From Calocera cornea HHB12733 (taxonomy: Eukaryota > Basidiomycota > Dacrymycetes > Dacrymycetales > Dacrymycetaceae): 64,000 nt of DNA. The notes below the pieces were generated by a model that ran no database searches, was not told where the DNA came from, and saw nothing but the letters and a program-made list of their open reading frames with translations. This document shows positions 42,145 through 52,943 of this stretch, in pieces. A program made the position numbers and the translations under genes. How positions within the stretch are numbered: position 1 is the stretch's first letter; every line of letters starts with the position of its first letter. The stretch spans positions 1 through 64,000 of the forward strand of contig KV424042.1 in the NCBI GenBank assembly GCA_001632435.1, read 5' to 3'.

Positions 42145-42500
42145 GAATAGGCTAGCATATGATACCGAAGATACATGCGCAAATGTACAATGTTGTGTTA
42201 TTCAATCCATCGTTTATGCAGACCACAGTAGGGTACACGGGGAATGTATACATTCAGCTGTACAGAAGGAGTACAGAAAGTCAACTTACAAGGCTGCGTC
42301 ATACATAAAGTATCACACAACACGGGAGGATATTGGTACAAGGTATACAACAGGTGTCCGTTATTAGAAGATAAAAGCCGAGCCAGAGAGTTCAAAAGCT
42401 GATGCACCTGGAGCGAGGGTATAAGCATGAGGAGGTCGGGTGTGAAGAGGTACACACTTGTGCTTGTTGGGTTTGTGAGATGTATGCGCGCCGCTGCCAC
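42145..42500. other. 3'-3' intergenic region
   Basis: 356 bp, AT-richer than its surroundings, between convergent SnoaL copy 2 and MAF1. Nothing gene-like seen. Confidence 0.45.
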
Positions 42501-43457
42501 TCAGAAGCCCAGACCGAGCGACCTGGCAGACGCCGCGCTCCACTCGGTCCTCCTTGGCTCCATCCATCCTCCTATCCGCTTCCTAGCCCACACGCTGACG
42601 AACAGTATCCGCTTCTGCTTCTTGTTGTGGATGAACCAGTTCGCGCTCCAGAGGAGGCCACCCAGGCGACGGCGAGGGTATTGCAGGTCGGTCTCCTCGA
42701 GCCTTTTGCTCGGTCTGGGCTTGGTAGGTGTGGCAATGCCCTCGTCCGGCTCGAAGTCGAACGCATCCCAGTCGCCCTCATCTAGCTCCTCATCAGACGA
42801 TATGTCTTCTTCATCGTCAGAGTCGACCGCATGCGGATCCCACTCGTTCCCGGGTGTATAGGAGTACACATCGCAGTCCTTGAGCGTGATGATGTTGTCG
42901 AGTATCCGGTAGAAGGTAGGATGTGTGCCGGTTAGAACCTCGTCTTTGATCTTCTTACTGCGCCCGGAAGGAAATGAGGCCGACAGTTCAGGAGAAGATG
43001 GCACGTCAAGAGGGGGCGGATAGGAGGAATAGGAGCGAGGTGTGTAATCGCTGACTGAGCCCGGTGCGGGTCGCAGGCTGAGGAGCGTGTTTGATAAGGC
43101 ATTCAGGACTCCAGCAGGGCTTTCTTCCTTCTTGAAAGCGTCTGGTCGCACTTCGGAGAAGTCATGATCGGGGAATGCCACGTTGAGAGTCGCAATGAGG
43201 AGGTAGAGGACCTTGCGCGCTGATGGCTGATCAAGCGGTCCGAACGGGCTGGCAAGCGCCTCCTCCGGCGGGGACACAGACAGGTTGAATGCGAGGTCCT
43301 CCGCGTACGAGTGCTCGAGCGCCTTGAACATCTTCTTCTCGCGATTAATGCTCTTGCAGGAGTACGCCTCAATGCGCGTGCGGATTGCGCACTCGGGCGA
43401 GTCGTACGTCAAGGCATTTGAAAGAGTGAACAGCTCTGGGAACTCGATGAACTTCAT
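42501..43457 (-). CDS. MAF1: Maf1, repressor of RNA polymerase III
   Basis: Single exon, 318 aa. MKFIEFPELFTLSNALTYDS, RIEAYSCKSINREKKMFKAL, then SPFGPLDQPSARKVLYLLIA and TLNVAFPDHDFSEVRPDAF are the A and B boxes of Maf1. The C-terminal box is RLGGLLWSANWFIHNKKQKR followed by ILFVSVWA. Between them is a Ser/Pro region (target of kinases in other fungi) and a strongly acidic segment (DSDDEEDISSDEELDEGDWD). Maf1 binds Pol III and shuts down tRNA and 5S transcription in stress or starvation; phosphorylation by TORC1/PKA keeps it inactive in yeast. Basic SGRSKKIKDE may be a nuclear signal. Confidence 0.92.
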   Translation of the reverse strand: MKFIEFPELFTLSNALTYDSPECAIRTRIEAYSCKSINREKKMFKALEHSYAEDLAFNLSVSPPEEALASPFGPLDQPSARKVLYLLIATLNVAFPDHDFSEVRPDAFKKEESPAGVLNALSNTLLSLRPAPGSVSDYTPRSYSSYPPPLDVPSSPELSASFPSGRSKKIKDEVLTGTHPTFYRILDNIITLKDCDVYSYTPGNEWDPHAVDSDDEEDISSDEELDEGDWDAFDFEPDEGIATPTKPRPSKRLEETDLQYPRRRLGGLLWSANWFIHNKKQKRILFVSVWARKRIGGWMEPRRTEWSAASARSLGLGF

Positions 43458-44425
43458 GCGTGTCTGGCTGGTGGATGCTGTCGGGGCCGGGCCGTCGTTG
43501 TGGGCGTGCTTATTAGCCGCCGGGTGATGATGTTAATATAATGCGGTGGTGGTGGGTGGGAAGTAAGTAGCAAGCCGGTGTACGGTTGTATCGCCGTCTG
43601 ATGGGCGGGCGGGCCTGTGTCTCACCATGGCCTGCGGGACGCGGCACCACCCGCTGGCCAATCACCGGCGTGGACGCGTGCCTGCGACGGCCAGGGCTCA
43701 GCCACCCACCCGCACCAGGTGACGTCGTCACCGCTGAACGTGTACTGCGTTGCTCATTGTTGTGACGGGCACGTTCGATACGTCCGGGACGCGACTTGCG
43801 GCCAGCACACCCGATACACCACTCGTACACGTAGACATGGTGTAATGAGGTCTGGGGCGCTGCAGTCGGGCTTAGACAAATGCAGACAGACCACTCTGCC
43901 GTAGTGAGGGGTAGGCTGAACCAATTTGAGCATTGCAGACCCATGCCAGCTAAGCAGTCGCCGGCTCGTGCGAGTAGCCACAATCAAGTAGACCCCATAG
44001 AGAGACGGTTCAGAGCAAAGCAGGCCAGATGATGGTCAGCGAGAGAGGGGCGGCGATGCGGTCAGAGCCTGCAAATTTTACGCCGTGTCGGACCATCCCG
44101 AAGCGGCAACGTGTTTACATGTGTATTGTCTGTGACTCGAGAGAGTAATGCGGGGTAGGCCTGCGGCGGCGCCCCTTACACGGAGCTTCTCAATGGGATA
44201 GGCCCATGCTGGCAACTACCGTAGTGCCGAAGCACTCGAAGCATATATCTGCGTTCTGAGAACGATCCGTTCTGGATTTGCCTATCACGGACATGGATCA
44301 CCGATGCATGAGCCCGGCAGGGGTCATGGCTAGAAGGGCCGAGTCGAGCCTCGCCGGACACATATGCAGACTGTCGGGGACTATTCCCAGGTAATGCTAT
44401 ACGATTTTGTGTCTGGAAGCGTAAT
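43458..44425. other. Intergenic region, 968 bp
   Basis: Upstream of MAF1 and downstream of SDHC, both on minus. No coding pattern, tRNA or repeat recognised. Confidence 0.4.
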
Positions 44426-45239
44426 TTACATGAAGAGAGCCGCAGTGCCGAGGAGCGCAGTGAGACCGAGCACAGTGTAGCCGGTCGTGTAGGCACCCTT
44501 AACGCTGAGGACTGAGCGACGCCAGTCAGGACCCGAGCAAAGTGATTAGGTGTGTGCACTCACAGTAGCCCGTGTCCCACACAAGATGGCGCACACCGTT
44601 GAAGCAGTGGAACATGAAGGGATAGGCGAAGATCGCCTTGGCGGAGAACTTGAACCACTCGGGTAGAGAGTGGACGAACTCGACAAGCGTGGCGGAGTCC
44701 AGCGGGATGCCAATAACGGGGGAGGCCAGGTAGCCGATGGCGAAGGTGTACAGGGCTGTACAGCGTAGATGAAAGCATGGTCAGCGGCCGCGTTCGGTCG
44801 TTCTGCTGATCTGACGGCACTCACCGACGGAGAGGCCGATACCGGTACCACGGTGCGCAATAGAGGCGACCCATGTAAGCTGCGGCTGGTAGATGGTGAA
44901 ATGGGGGCTCGACGGCCGCTTCAGCCGTTGCGCGTTGGTGATGCCACTTTCGGCGGATGCGGGCATGGACTGGACTTGGACGCTCCTGTATGCGCCGACA
45001 ACGCGTTAGCGTTGCGTTCAAAGAACGACAGCGGAATGTCACAAACCTCGTCAGCATAGGGGAAGCACGCAGAGCCAGGACAGGCAGCCTAGAGCGGGCC
45101 AGAGAAGGCGGAGCGACTGCAGAGTGGTTGACAGTCGTCAGTATCTCTTGCTGTTGGGCCTGTGAGCAATGTACGCACTGTGCGTCCTCGTCGCGCCCCT
45201 CAGCGCCGCACGCATGCCCACGACTGCCGTAGAGAGCAT
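44426..45239 (-). CDS. Succinate dehydrogenase cytochrome b subunit (SDHC / Sdh3)
   Basis: Exons 45239-45179, 45116-45047, 44985-44825, 44755-44564 and 44511-44426, 189 aa. After a mitochondrial presequence (MLSTAVVGMRAALRGATRTH) come SPHFTIYQPQLTWVASIAHR and GTGIGLSVALYTFAIGYL (the S-x-x-HR-x-TG signature) and FMFHCFNGVRHLVWDTGY, with the heme-ligand His in the H-x3-GxRH pattern. KGAYTTGYTVLGLTALLGTA is the last of three membrane helices. It anchors complex II in the inner membrane and forms the ubiquinone site. Four short introns with matching phases (52-69 nt). Confidence 0.93.
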
Positions 45240-45956
45240 CCTGTAGTAGTTCTGCTATCTGGGTCTTCACAGCAGATAGCAAGGGAGGGGGACGTTGGGG
45301 GGCAAAGAGAGCAGGCAGACGGGCGCGCGGGTCCTGCTGCTGGACGACGAGCTGGGCCGTCGGGGCGATACGGAAGCGCTGTGATTGGTGGGTGTTCCTA
45401 TGTCCCGCGCTGCCCGAGTGGCGGATCGTGCGGGCGGCACGAAAGCTTGCCCTGAAGAGATCCGTTTGCCTCCGTTTGCCTCCGTCGATGCGCGACCTGT
45501 GGGGAAGGGCCCCGAGGTTTTCGTCAGCGCGCTCATCTCCACAGCTCACCCTTTGTTCTGCTCCCCACACTCTCTCGCGCCTCGTACTCGTCGTCCTCAC
45601 CTCTGCTGCCTGTACCTCGATAACCTGTACTTGCCGCTGCCTGTATTTTCGTGTTGTCTGCCCCGGACATCCCGGTTGGGACGCGTCCAACTCCCTGTAG
45701 TCGGATCCCTCAAATTGTGAGAAACGACGCGTCTCCTGTCCTCCTGTCCTGTATCCCCTGTCCCATCCGCATGCACATGTTCGCCGTTTAGGCCAGTGCT
45801 TGTCATGCCTAGTGACCGGATATAGTGCACTCTCCCCTCACATGTATGCGTATTCTGACTGGCGCAATGCAATGCTAGGATCAAGTTTAACCTGCTTACC
45901 CGTCCTGCTGCGAGCTGAGCGCCTGAGTCCCATCATCCCCATCTCACCAGTTCAGC
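45240..45956. promoter_or_regulatory. Divergent promoter region, SDHC / CPSF6-like
   Basis: 717 bp between divergent ATGs, pyrimidine-rich near 45590-45640 on the plus strand. No gene seen. Confidence 0.4.
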
Positions 45957-47461
45957 ATGGCCGATGAGGACAACTTCGATATCTACGGCGATGATAACTA
46001 CGAGAATCTGGGGGAGGTATGTGCGCTTTCGCTCTGACCTGGATTGAGGAGGCTGACGCGTCCCAGGAGGAACAGTATGATGGGAATCAGTACGCGGATA
46101 CTGAGAACAATGCAGCAAAAGAGTCAACAGCAAATGCCGACGGAAGCCGCACTATCCCGACCGAGACGACACCTCAAGAGGCAAACGCAGGCGAAAAGCG
46201 GAAGTTGGAGGAGGACGCAAGGCCGATCTACATCAAGGAGGAGGCGGACAACTCGTACAATAACTTCAATAACAATGAGCTGGTATGTCGCCGCGGGTAT
46301 CGACGTTGTCTTGCAGTCGGCTCATGTACGTCTAGCCTGCGAAGCCCTCTGGTAGTCAGGGCTTGCAGGGCATGAATATGCAAGGGATGAACTACATGAA
46401 CCCTGGGCCAGGCTCGTCTGACGCCCTCTACGTTGGGGAGCTGCAGTGGGTCAGTCAGTCGAGTAGTCACAGTATGCGTGTCGCTCACACTATGTGCTTA
46501 GTGGACAACGGATGAGGATGTGCGTCACGCAATCGCAAAACTCGGTATCCAGATCGATCATAAGAGCATCACTTTCTCCGAGCACAAAGTCAACGGGAAG
46601 AGCAAGGGGTACGAAAGTATTTATGTCCGCCTTGCCTGCTGCCTGAACCATTCCCCAGGATTGCATATATCGAGTTCGAGAATGCAGACGAAGCTCAGAA
46701 AGTGAAGGATTGGTTTGACACCAAGTGAGTTGGCGCTATCTGGGAAGATTCACGTCTCACGCCGGTACAGTGACTTCCAAGGCCACCGGGCGAACGTCAC
46801 CATCACCAGCTCAGCCCATGGGAACCCATTCCGTACTTTGCCCAAGCGTATGTGGATGTGCGACCATTTTTGCATTCGTGCTTATGTTGTTCTAGCCGAA
46901 CCTGCACGCGACGGTCCCAAAGGACCCATGCGCGGAGGCATGCATGGAAACCGGGGAGGTGCCCAGGGCAATGGTGCGAACGCAAACCCGATGGGCATGA
47001 ACAACAACATGGGTCGTGGCGGTGGCGGCGGAATGGGCGCTCCCAACGCCATGGGTGGTGGCTACAACAACTTCGGCCGTGGAGGGGGCGCTCCCAACGC
47101 AGCCTTTTTCGGTGGTCCCCAGATGAACCCGATGATGGGCATGAATCCGCAGATGATGCAGCAGATGATGCAGCGCATGGCCGCCGGCATGGGTGCCATG
47201 CCAGGTATGCCCGCTATGGGTATGGCGGGGATGGGTGCCATGGGCGGTATGGGGGGTATGGGCAACATGGGCGCCGGTATGGGTGGTCGGGGTGGGATGA
47301 ATCGTGGCATGGGCCGAGGGGGCATGGGCGGTGGCATGGGTGGCCGTGGAGGCGGAAACTTCATGGCCGGCGGCTCTTCGTTCAGTAACGGCACCCAAAA
47401 CGGCACCCAGAACAGTGACGATGGTCCAAGGAAGCGGTCACGTATGGATGATGGTTATTGA
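45957..47461 (+). CDS. RRM protein of the CFIm68/CPSF6 type
   Basis: Seven exons: 45957-46016, 46067-46282, 46360-46449, 46502-46608, 46659-46724, 46771-46847 and 46896-47461, 393 aa. An acidic N-terminus ([20 protein letters not shown]) is followed by one RRM (about 112-195): [61 protein letters not shown]. The WWTTDEDV start is characteristic of the CPSF6/CPSF7 RRM, which in animals helps choose poly(A) sites. The C-terminal 190 residues are Gly/Met/Asn-rich with [12 protein letters not shown] and many GMG and RGG repeats, likely a low-complexity RNA-binding or condensation region. Role in mRNA 3'-end processing is inferred from the RRM. Confidence 0.85.
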
Positions 47462-47658
47462 GCATGATGGGGTGTCGTGCTGAGGGACAGGAGCGGTGGT
47501 TTTCGTTCGCAGTGTACATTACCTTCGCCGTTGCATGTGCAGCTGACCGTCCGCTTCACATATAAGCTATGATCAGCATTAAACCTATGATCCAATTGAG
47601 TGAAGGGTATTGAACAGTGCAGTAAGCTACAATGCATATATGCGATAAATGAGAAACA

Positions 47659-50201
47659 TTAGAACTTGATCTCCACCAGAATGTTCACAACCATGATGAC
47701 AACATAGCCCACAATCAACCCTATGCCCCACTTCCTCGTCAACCAGTAGTCATTTAATGGCACAATGATCAGTGTTGCGAGCAGAATCACAAGCAAGCCG
47801 ATGGCGCTGACGATGAGCGTCGACGAGAAGACAATCTCGTAGCCCTTCGACTCGCTTTCGCCTGCCACAACTGTTCCCGCGATGCCGAGGCCGATCAAGA
47901 TGTTCAGCATTGGTCCGGCGTAACATGCTGCGATACCCATGAGAGGACTACCCATCGAAGCCACCGTGAGGTTGGCGACAAGGTCTGCCAGCGAGTTGCC
48001 CATGGCGAAGATCGTGAGTCCGATGATGGCGTCTGATAGACCAAAAATGAGGCCCAATGTCTGCTCGACAGTCAGTATCTTTGCAAATAGGGAGTGTACG
48101 AGCGCTCACCTGAAGCACACGAACGACTTCATCCGCAATCGCCATGATCCACACCATTGCAACACCAAAGCCGAGGAAACAGCGCAACAGCTTGAAAGCA
48201 GGGTGCTTTCCCGTTCCTCCGTAGCGAAGCACCACTCCGCCCAGTACGAGCCCCGCCAACCCACATGCCAACATCATCCACATGAAGTACTTGTTCGACC
48301 CTGTTGGCATGTTAGATGGAAACCATGGTACCACAGACTGTATGCGCACCAAAGATCACCAGTAAGACCCATAATGGTCCCAATATACATTGTACAGCCA
48401 TGAGCCACTTGTAGTAGGGCGTCTCGTCGAGAGCCTCTTCATCCTCCTCCTCTACTGCGTCCAGTCTTTCCTCCCCCACATCCTCTCGTGGACGCATGAC
48501 GTAGACAGGCAAAGTAAGCGTCAGCAGCAGTACTGCTGGCGCTGAAATGACGGAAAGTATTCGGCCGGACCAGGCTTTCTCGCGAAGTGACACCAGGGTG
48601 GGGAAGAGAGTGCTCCAAACCGAATAAAGGACACTGAAGACGATCGACCTTCTCGTAGGCTTCTCGTCTGCGGGTATCACCAATGGACTCTCTGTATCAG
48701 TGCTCTCTTCTGCATTGCTATAGTCAGGCGGAATGACATGAATACTTGGTGCAGAGGTCGTTGGGACAGATGCGACGATCTCTCCGGGGGACGAGGTCTT
48801 GACCAGCGGGTACCCAACGTACCGTGCCTCGAATGGGTCCGGCCTCTCCGAAGAGCCAATGGACATAGGCGAGGCGGATTGCAGAGCGATCTGGCCAGAT
48901 CCGCGTCGGTTCGGTACGGTATGATAGTGGCCAGCAGCTGGCGGCTCAAAGATCGTCTCGTCATACGCTGGTCCGCCAAATGCCGCCGACTCGCGCTGGA
49001 GGGACTGTACTACGTTGCGGAATTCGACTGCACCCAGCAGGGAGAAGGATGGGAGGTTCCGACGATGCCGGGGCGTGCTGGTCGGCTGGGCGCTGTGAGG
49101 GTAAGCAAGGCCATTGATGTTCAGATTGGTCTGCAGGCGAGCTAGCTCCCGAGATCCGCCACCGTTGGGAACGACGAGGAGACTGTCCGATGGAGAGGCT
49201 GACGGCGAGGGAGAGGATGCGCGTCGGATCGCGCTGTGGGACAAGGTCGATCCGAGGAGTTCTGCGTTAGGTGGTGCGGACAAGGCGCGAATCACTCGGG
49301 GACCGTTGTTTGTGCCTAAGGTTGGTGGCCTCGGTGTGGGAGGGGAATAGTCGGATCCGTCATCAGAGTAGGGAGTTTCGACTCGAGGAAATGGCACCCC
49401 ACTGTCTTCATCCAAGTATGGCTCGATCGACCCGACGAAGTCATCCCCTCTGAACGCTTGGATGTTCCTCAGTCGCTCTCTCCGCTTGTCCGTGTACGTC
49501 TGCACCACCACGGTGCCTACATACGACGCATACACGACAATGAGCAACCCTGCCTCCCATGCCATGAAAATCCCATCACTGAGGAAACCGAGAAGCGCGG
49601 TGACCGAGACGGCGTAGAAGATCACGTCGCGTAGGAAAGGGCCCCGTTGCACTCGAAAGGGCTTGATCATGCACATCGAGCCGGCCACCACGGAGACAAT
49701 AAACGTTCCAGCTCCCAGGAGCTCCCCAACAGCTAAGCTGCCCGAGTCGGTCCGCATTGCTGAAAAGGTGCTGAACAGGTCGGGGCTTCCATTACCGAAG
49801 GCGAGGAAGGTAACCCCCGCGACGTTCTCATCCAGTCCGAGCATGGTTGCGATTGTAGATAGATTTGGGCAGAAGAAGTCGGAGGCGGATATCGAGATGA
49901 ATGAAAAGAGGAAAAGTAGCCAAGCCACGAGTGCGATGACGACGAGCCATCGAATTGACGATGCTGCGCAGAAGTAGATTTGCAGATATGGGATGGATAG
50001 GATGGAGTCGGCGGGTGTGCAGTGCTCGTGTGCGTAGGCGCACTGATCTTCTCTGGGAACGCTGAATGGTTCGCATACGTCTTCATCTTGGAGTATGCTG
50101 AAGCGGTTCGACCGATGGTTGCTCCTCAGTTGGAAGAAGGCGAATGCGAAGCAAGCGAGCAGTGCCCAGGCACCCAGCTGGACAGCGATGGGTCGGCGCA
50201 T
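47659..50201 (-). CDS. Sodium/calcium exchanger family protein (vacuolar/ER type)
   Basis: Exons 50201-48350, 48300-48110 and 48060-47659, 814 aa. Two exchanger repeats are visible: GVTFLAFGNGSPDLFSTFSA with VGELLGAGTFIVSVVAGSMC, and the second GLTIFAMGNSLADLVANLTV with ASMGSPLMGIAACYAGPMLN. GNGSPD and GNSLAD are the alpha-repeat ion-binding motifs. About ten or more membrane helices flank a long cytosolic loop (about 225-480) rich in Ser/Pro (TPYSDDGSDYSPPTPRPPT), probably regulatory. Layout and size match the YDL206W/NCKX-like group of fungal K+-independent cation/Ca2+ exchangers. Ca2+ export into an internal store is inferred. Confidence 0.9.
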
Positions 50202-50571
50202 TGCATCTCGGGAATGTGCCGTGTTGGGATATCGATGAAATGCTGGAACAGCAATGCCCGGGCGTGATATGTTGCTATGACGCTGCCTCGAGGTGGTGAT
50301 GTGAAATCAAGATAGGAATATGTCGATGAGCTGTCTGGCGAGTGCCGAGTCGTCGTCGACGTGTTACAATTGCGATCATCGCTGAACCCTTGTGGCGTCG
50401 GGTTCGGGCATCTGATTACCGCTATGAAACAATTATAACATTAACCGGGTTACACTCCACTTCTTTATACAGTAGTACTCCATACACGTGATAGTGATCG
50501 CTTTGGGACCACCATGCTTGAAAGGCTGATGGTGGTTGTACCGAGAGGGTCGCTTCGCAACCTCTGCGCCC
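50202..50571. other. Intergenic region
   Basis: 370 bp upstream of the exchanger gene and downstream of the first RNase III-like gene, both on minus. No gene seen. Confidence 0.4.
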
Positions 50572-51125
50572 TCATTCCTCAACCTTGACCGGCCCGGGCA
50601 GTTGCAGATTGGCGTCTGCGTCAAGAATCTGCCGCACGAAGGCGCAAACTTGGGTCCACCCAAACTCCCTCTCCTCTCCATCTTCGTCCTGGGCCAATCG
50701 CAGGGCGCCAATATATGCGTAGAAAACTTGACATTGCGCTGCAACACTCTTGCTCACGGTCGTCTTATTTGCCGCGCACTGTAGCTGGTTTGGTAACCCA
50801 TAGAGACTGGACCACTTCGAGACGACCTTCTTGTCGACACGTGCAGAGCGCTGAATCTATTCACCTCTACCATTAGTAGAGATTTCTAACGAGTGCCGAC
50901 ATTACTCACAGTAATCTCTCCGCTTGTGGCGTTGGGCCTGGTATCCATGAGCCACTCCGTGACGATGAGGGGAAGGACGACCGCGCCAAGGTTGGCGAGT
51001 CGTTCGTTGTTATCCCCCATGCCGGAGTGACGGAAAACCCGCGCCCTTACATCATTTTCCAGCATAGGAAGACTCGGCAGATGAGACAGTTTGGTGCCAT
51101 CTTCGTGGTTGATCTCGGTGGCCAT
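50572..51125 (-). CDS. RNase III-fold protein without catalytic residues, copy A
   Basis: Exons 51125-50910 and 50856-50572, 166 aa. RARVFRHSGMGDNNERLANL then GAVVLPLIVTEWL matches the RNase III core helix (NERLEFLGDAVL in active enzymes). SGEITIQRSARVDKKVVSKW, SSLYGLPNQLQC and AQCQVFYAYIGALRL match the later helices (V-S---L--- YGL ... A ... FEAYIGAL). The Glu and Asp of ELEFLGD are Ala and Ala here, so RNA cleavage is unlikely. Such inactive RNase III domains exist in mitochondrial ribosomal proteins, but no presequence is seen. Copy B, with the same intron position, lies 0.8 kb away. Confidence 0.72.
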
Positions 51126-51909
51126 GATGTTGGATGCTCGTAACAGCGGTAGCGAGGCGGATGTATGCGGTTTGTGTATGCTTGACTCGAGGTCCGAGGT
51201 CCGGGGTTTTATGAGGAATGACTGACTCTATTGTTACGCAGTCACAACCGGTGCGATATCCCAGTGTGATTCATCCAAGAGTCCTAGAATATTCTCCGGG
51301 AGTTGAAACCAAGATCCGGGAGCATGAATGCTCTGAGCGCCTCTATCGCCAGTAAATCCGTCGAATCCGATCGGCGGTCGATCGCAGTGTCCCGGATTAG
51401 GAGAAATTGCCTGATTGGGAGTAGACAAACCGAGACCGCCAGCATGCGATAGCTTCGGAAGCGCAGAGTCGATCAAGGAGAAGCACACATGCATGCATAT
51501 GCCGGAGTCTCCGAATGTAAGGCATCATCAAAAGCAACGCACAGATATGCCACCAAAGAGCACACTCCAGCTGCTGACGGGATGCGATAGAACACTTTGA
51601 ATTAAGAACATCGCGACCGGCTTCGTGGCCAGCCGGAATTGAAGACTCAGAACTAGAAGAGAAGAAAGAGACAGAAAGGCAGGTCGTAGGAAACACATAC
51701 CGAACACTGCACATGGCGTTAGGGAATGTGGGTGGATACAGCAATGCTGACTCTTAACATCGAGCTGCGCTTGAGGCACAGCAGGACGTGAAAAGGAGCA
51801 GTGAAGGATGCTCCCACATTCGCTGCCGTCATGAACGGAGCCCCGGTGCATGTCACCTGCGAAGTGTCAGTTCTTGGAATTTCGGTCAGGACGTTCGAAA
51901 TAGCCGTAC
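51126..51909. other. Spacer between the two RNase III-like genes
   Basis: 784 bp. Open frames on both strands have no recognisable motif. A 3' continuation of copy B by a further exon (donor near 51915) is possible but unsupported. Confidence 0.35.
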
Positions 51910-52374
51910 CTACTGCTGTGCCTTCAGATCCCACAGAGCGAAGAGCCAGTTTTTCACGAGCGAAAAGTCGAACTCAGACTGTATGAACACCGCCGCAACA
52001 TACGCTTCAAACAGCGTGGCTTGCGCGGAGGTCGTCTTCCTGACTTGGTCAACATTCTCGCGCGCCTGAAGATCCCTTGGCAGATCGTAGTGCAACGCAT
52101 AGGACGAGACTGCATCTTTGTTGACCAATTTGCTGCGCTCAGTCTACAGCCGTTTCAAGCATACACCGCAAAATAACTGGAATGGGCATACCGTGACTTC
52201 CCCCGTGGCGCTGTGAGGGAACTGGTACAGCTTGTAGACCGTGGCCATGGCCACGAGCAGTGCCGCTCCCAGAAGCGCGAGGCGGGTATTGTCGTTGGGC
52301 AGTCCCTTGTGACTGAAGACTTTCTGGCGCCTGGTAGCATCCATGATGGGCGGCAGGGGGACATCCGTAGACAT
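51910..52374 (-). CDS. RNase III-fold protein without catalytic residues, copy B
   Basis: Exons 52374-52192 and 52143-51910, 138 aa. RRQKVFSHKGLPNDNTRLAL and LGAALLVAMATVYKLY correspond to the RNase III signature with both acidic residues missing (NTRLALLGAALL). ATGEVTTERSKLVNKDAVSS, YALHYDLPRDLQ and TLFEAYVAAVFIQSEFDFSL follow the normal helix order. The intron falls after the TGEVT motif, as after SGEIT in copy A. Shorter than copy A; the C-terminus may be incomplete. Function unknown; dsRNA or protein binding is possible. Confidence 0.65.
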
Positions 52375-52943
52375 GTTCTTGAGCGCAAGGTTGAGAGCGT
52401 CAGAGGTGCAGTAGCGTAAAGGGGCAAGCAAAGCGTAAGGCACTGACAGTCCCGGATTGCAGCCCTTTATGCAGTTCCCGGTGATCGACAAGGGCCGAAG
52501 TTGAAGCGAGCATGAGGCCTGGGCGTGGTCCTAATGGGTGACACCTTCCAGATTGCCAGCAATCAATACCGAATCCAGGGTGGTGCATTGATTGACATTT
52601 CCGAAATCCGGGACAGGTGCTGACCCACCACGTTTTGATTATCGCGAAAAGCCAAGGTTCTTAATGGAGCAGTATCCCGTATCTCGCGGGAAGAAGTTTG
52701 AACCACGCCGTCTTTCATCCGTGTCAAATACGGGGAAGTTCATAAAGTGAAGGAAGAATGAAAAGAAAGATGTTGTGCAGTGAATGAGCCTCAGTGGGGA
52801 GCGCCGGCCGCCGCCTCTGCCGCCGTGCCAGCGGAGGCAGTCGCGACGCGTTCCTGACACGCCAAAGACGCGGCCGACAATCATTGTCGACAATCGGCAT
52901 CGCTCACGCTCAACTTCTCTCGTGGGACAGGTGTCCATAAGAC
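52375..52943. promoter_or_regulatory. Divergent promoter region, RNase III-like B / CDC16
   Basis: 569 bp between divergent start codons; no further elements recognised. Confidence 0.35.

Noticed and set aside
44821..45690. 289-codon open frame on minus
   Set aside because: Crosses several SDHC introns and the promoter in a frame that destroys the family motifs; the spliced model fits better.
46892..47398. Minus-strand His/Thr/Ala-rich frame
   Set aside because: It is the complement of the Gly/Met-rich tail of the RRM protein.
51528..51851. Extension of RNase III-like copy B by another exon into this frame
   Set aside because: A donor-acceptor pair exists, but the added sequence (Cys/His/Ser-rich) matches no dsRBD or other domain.
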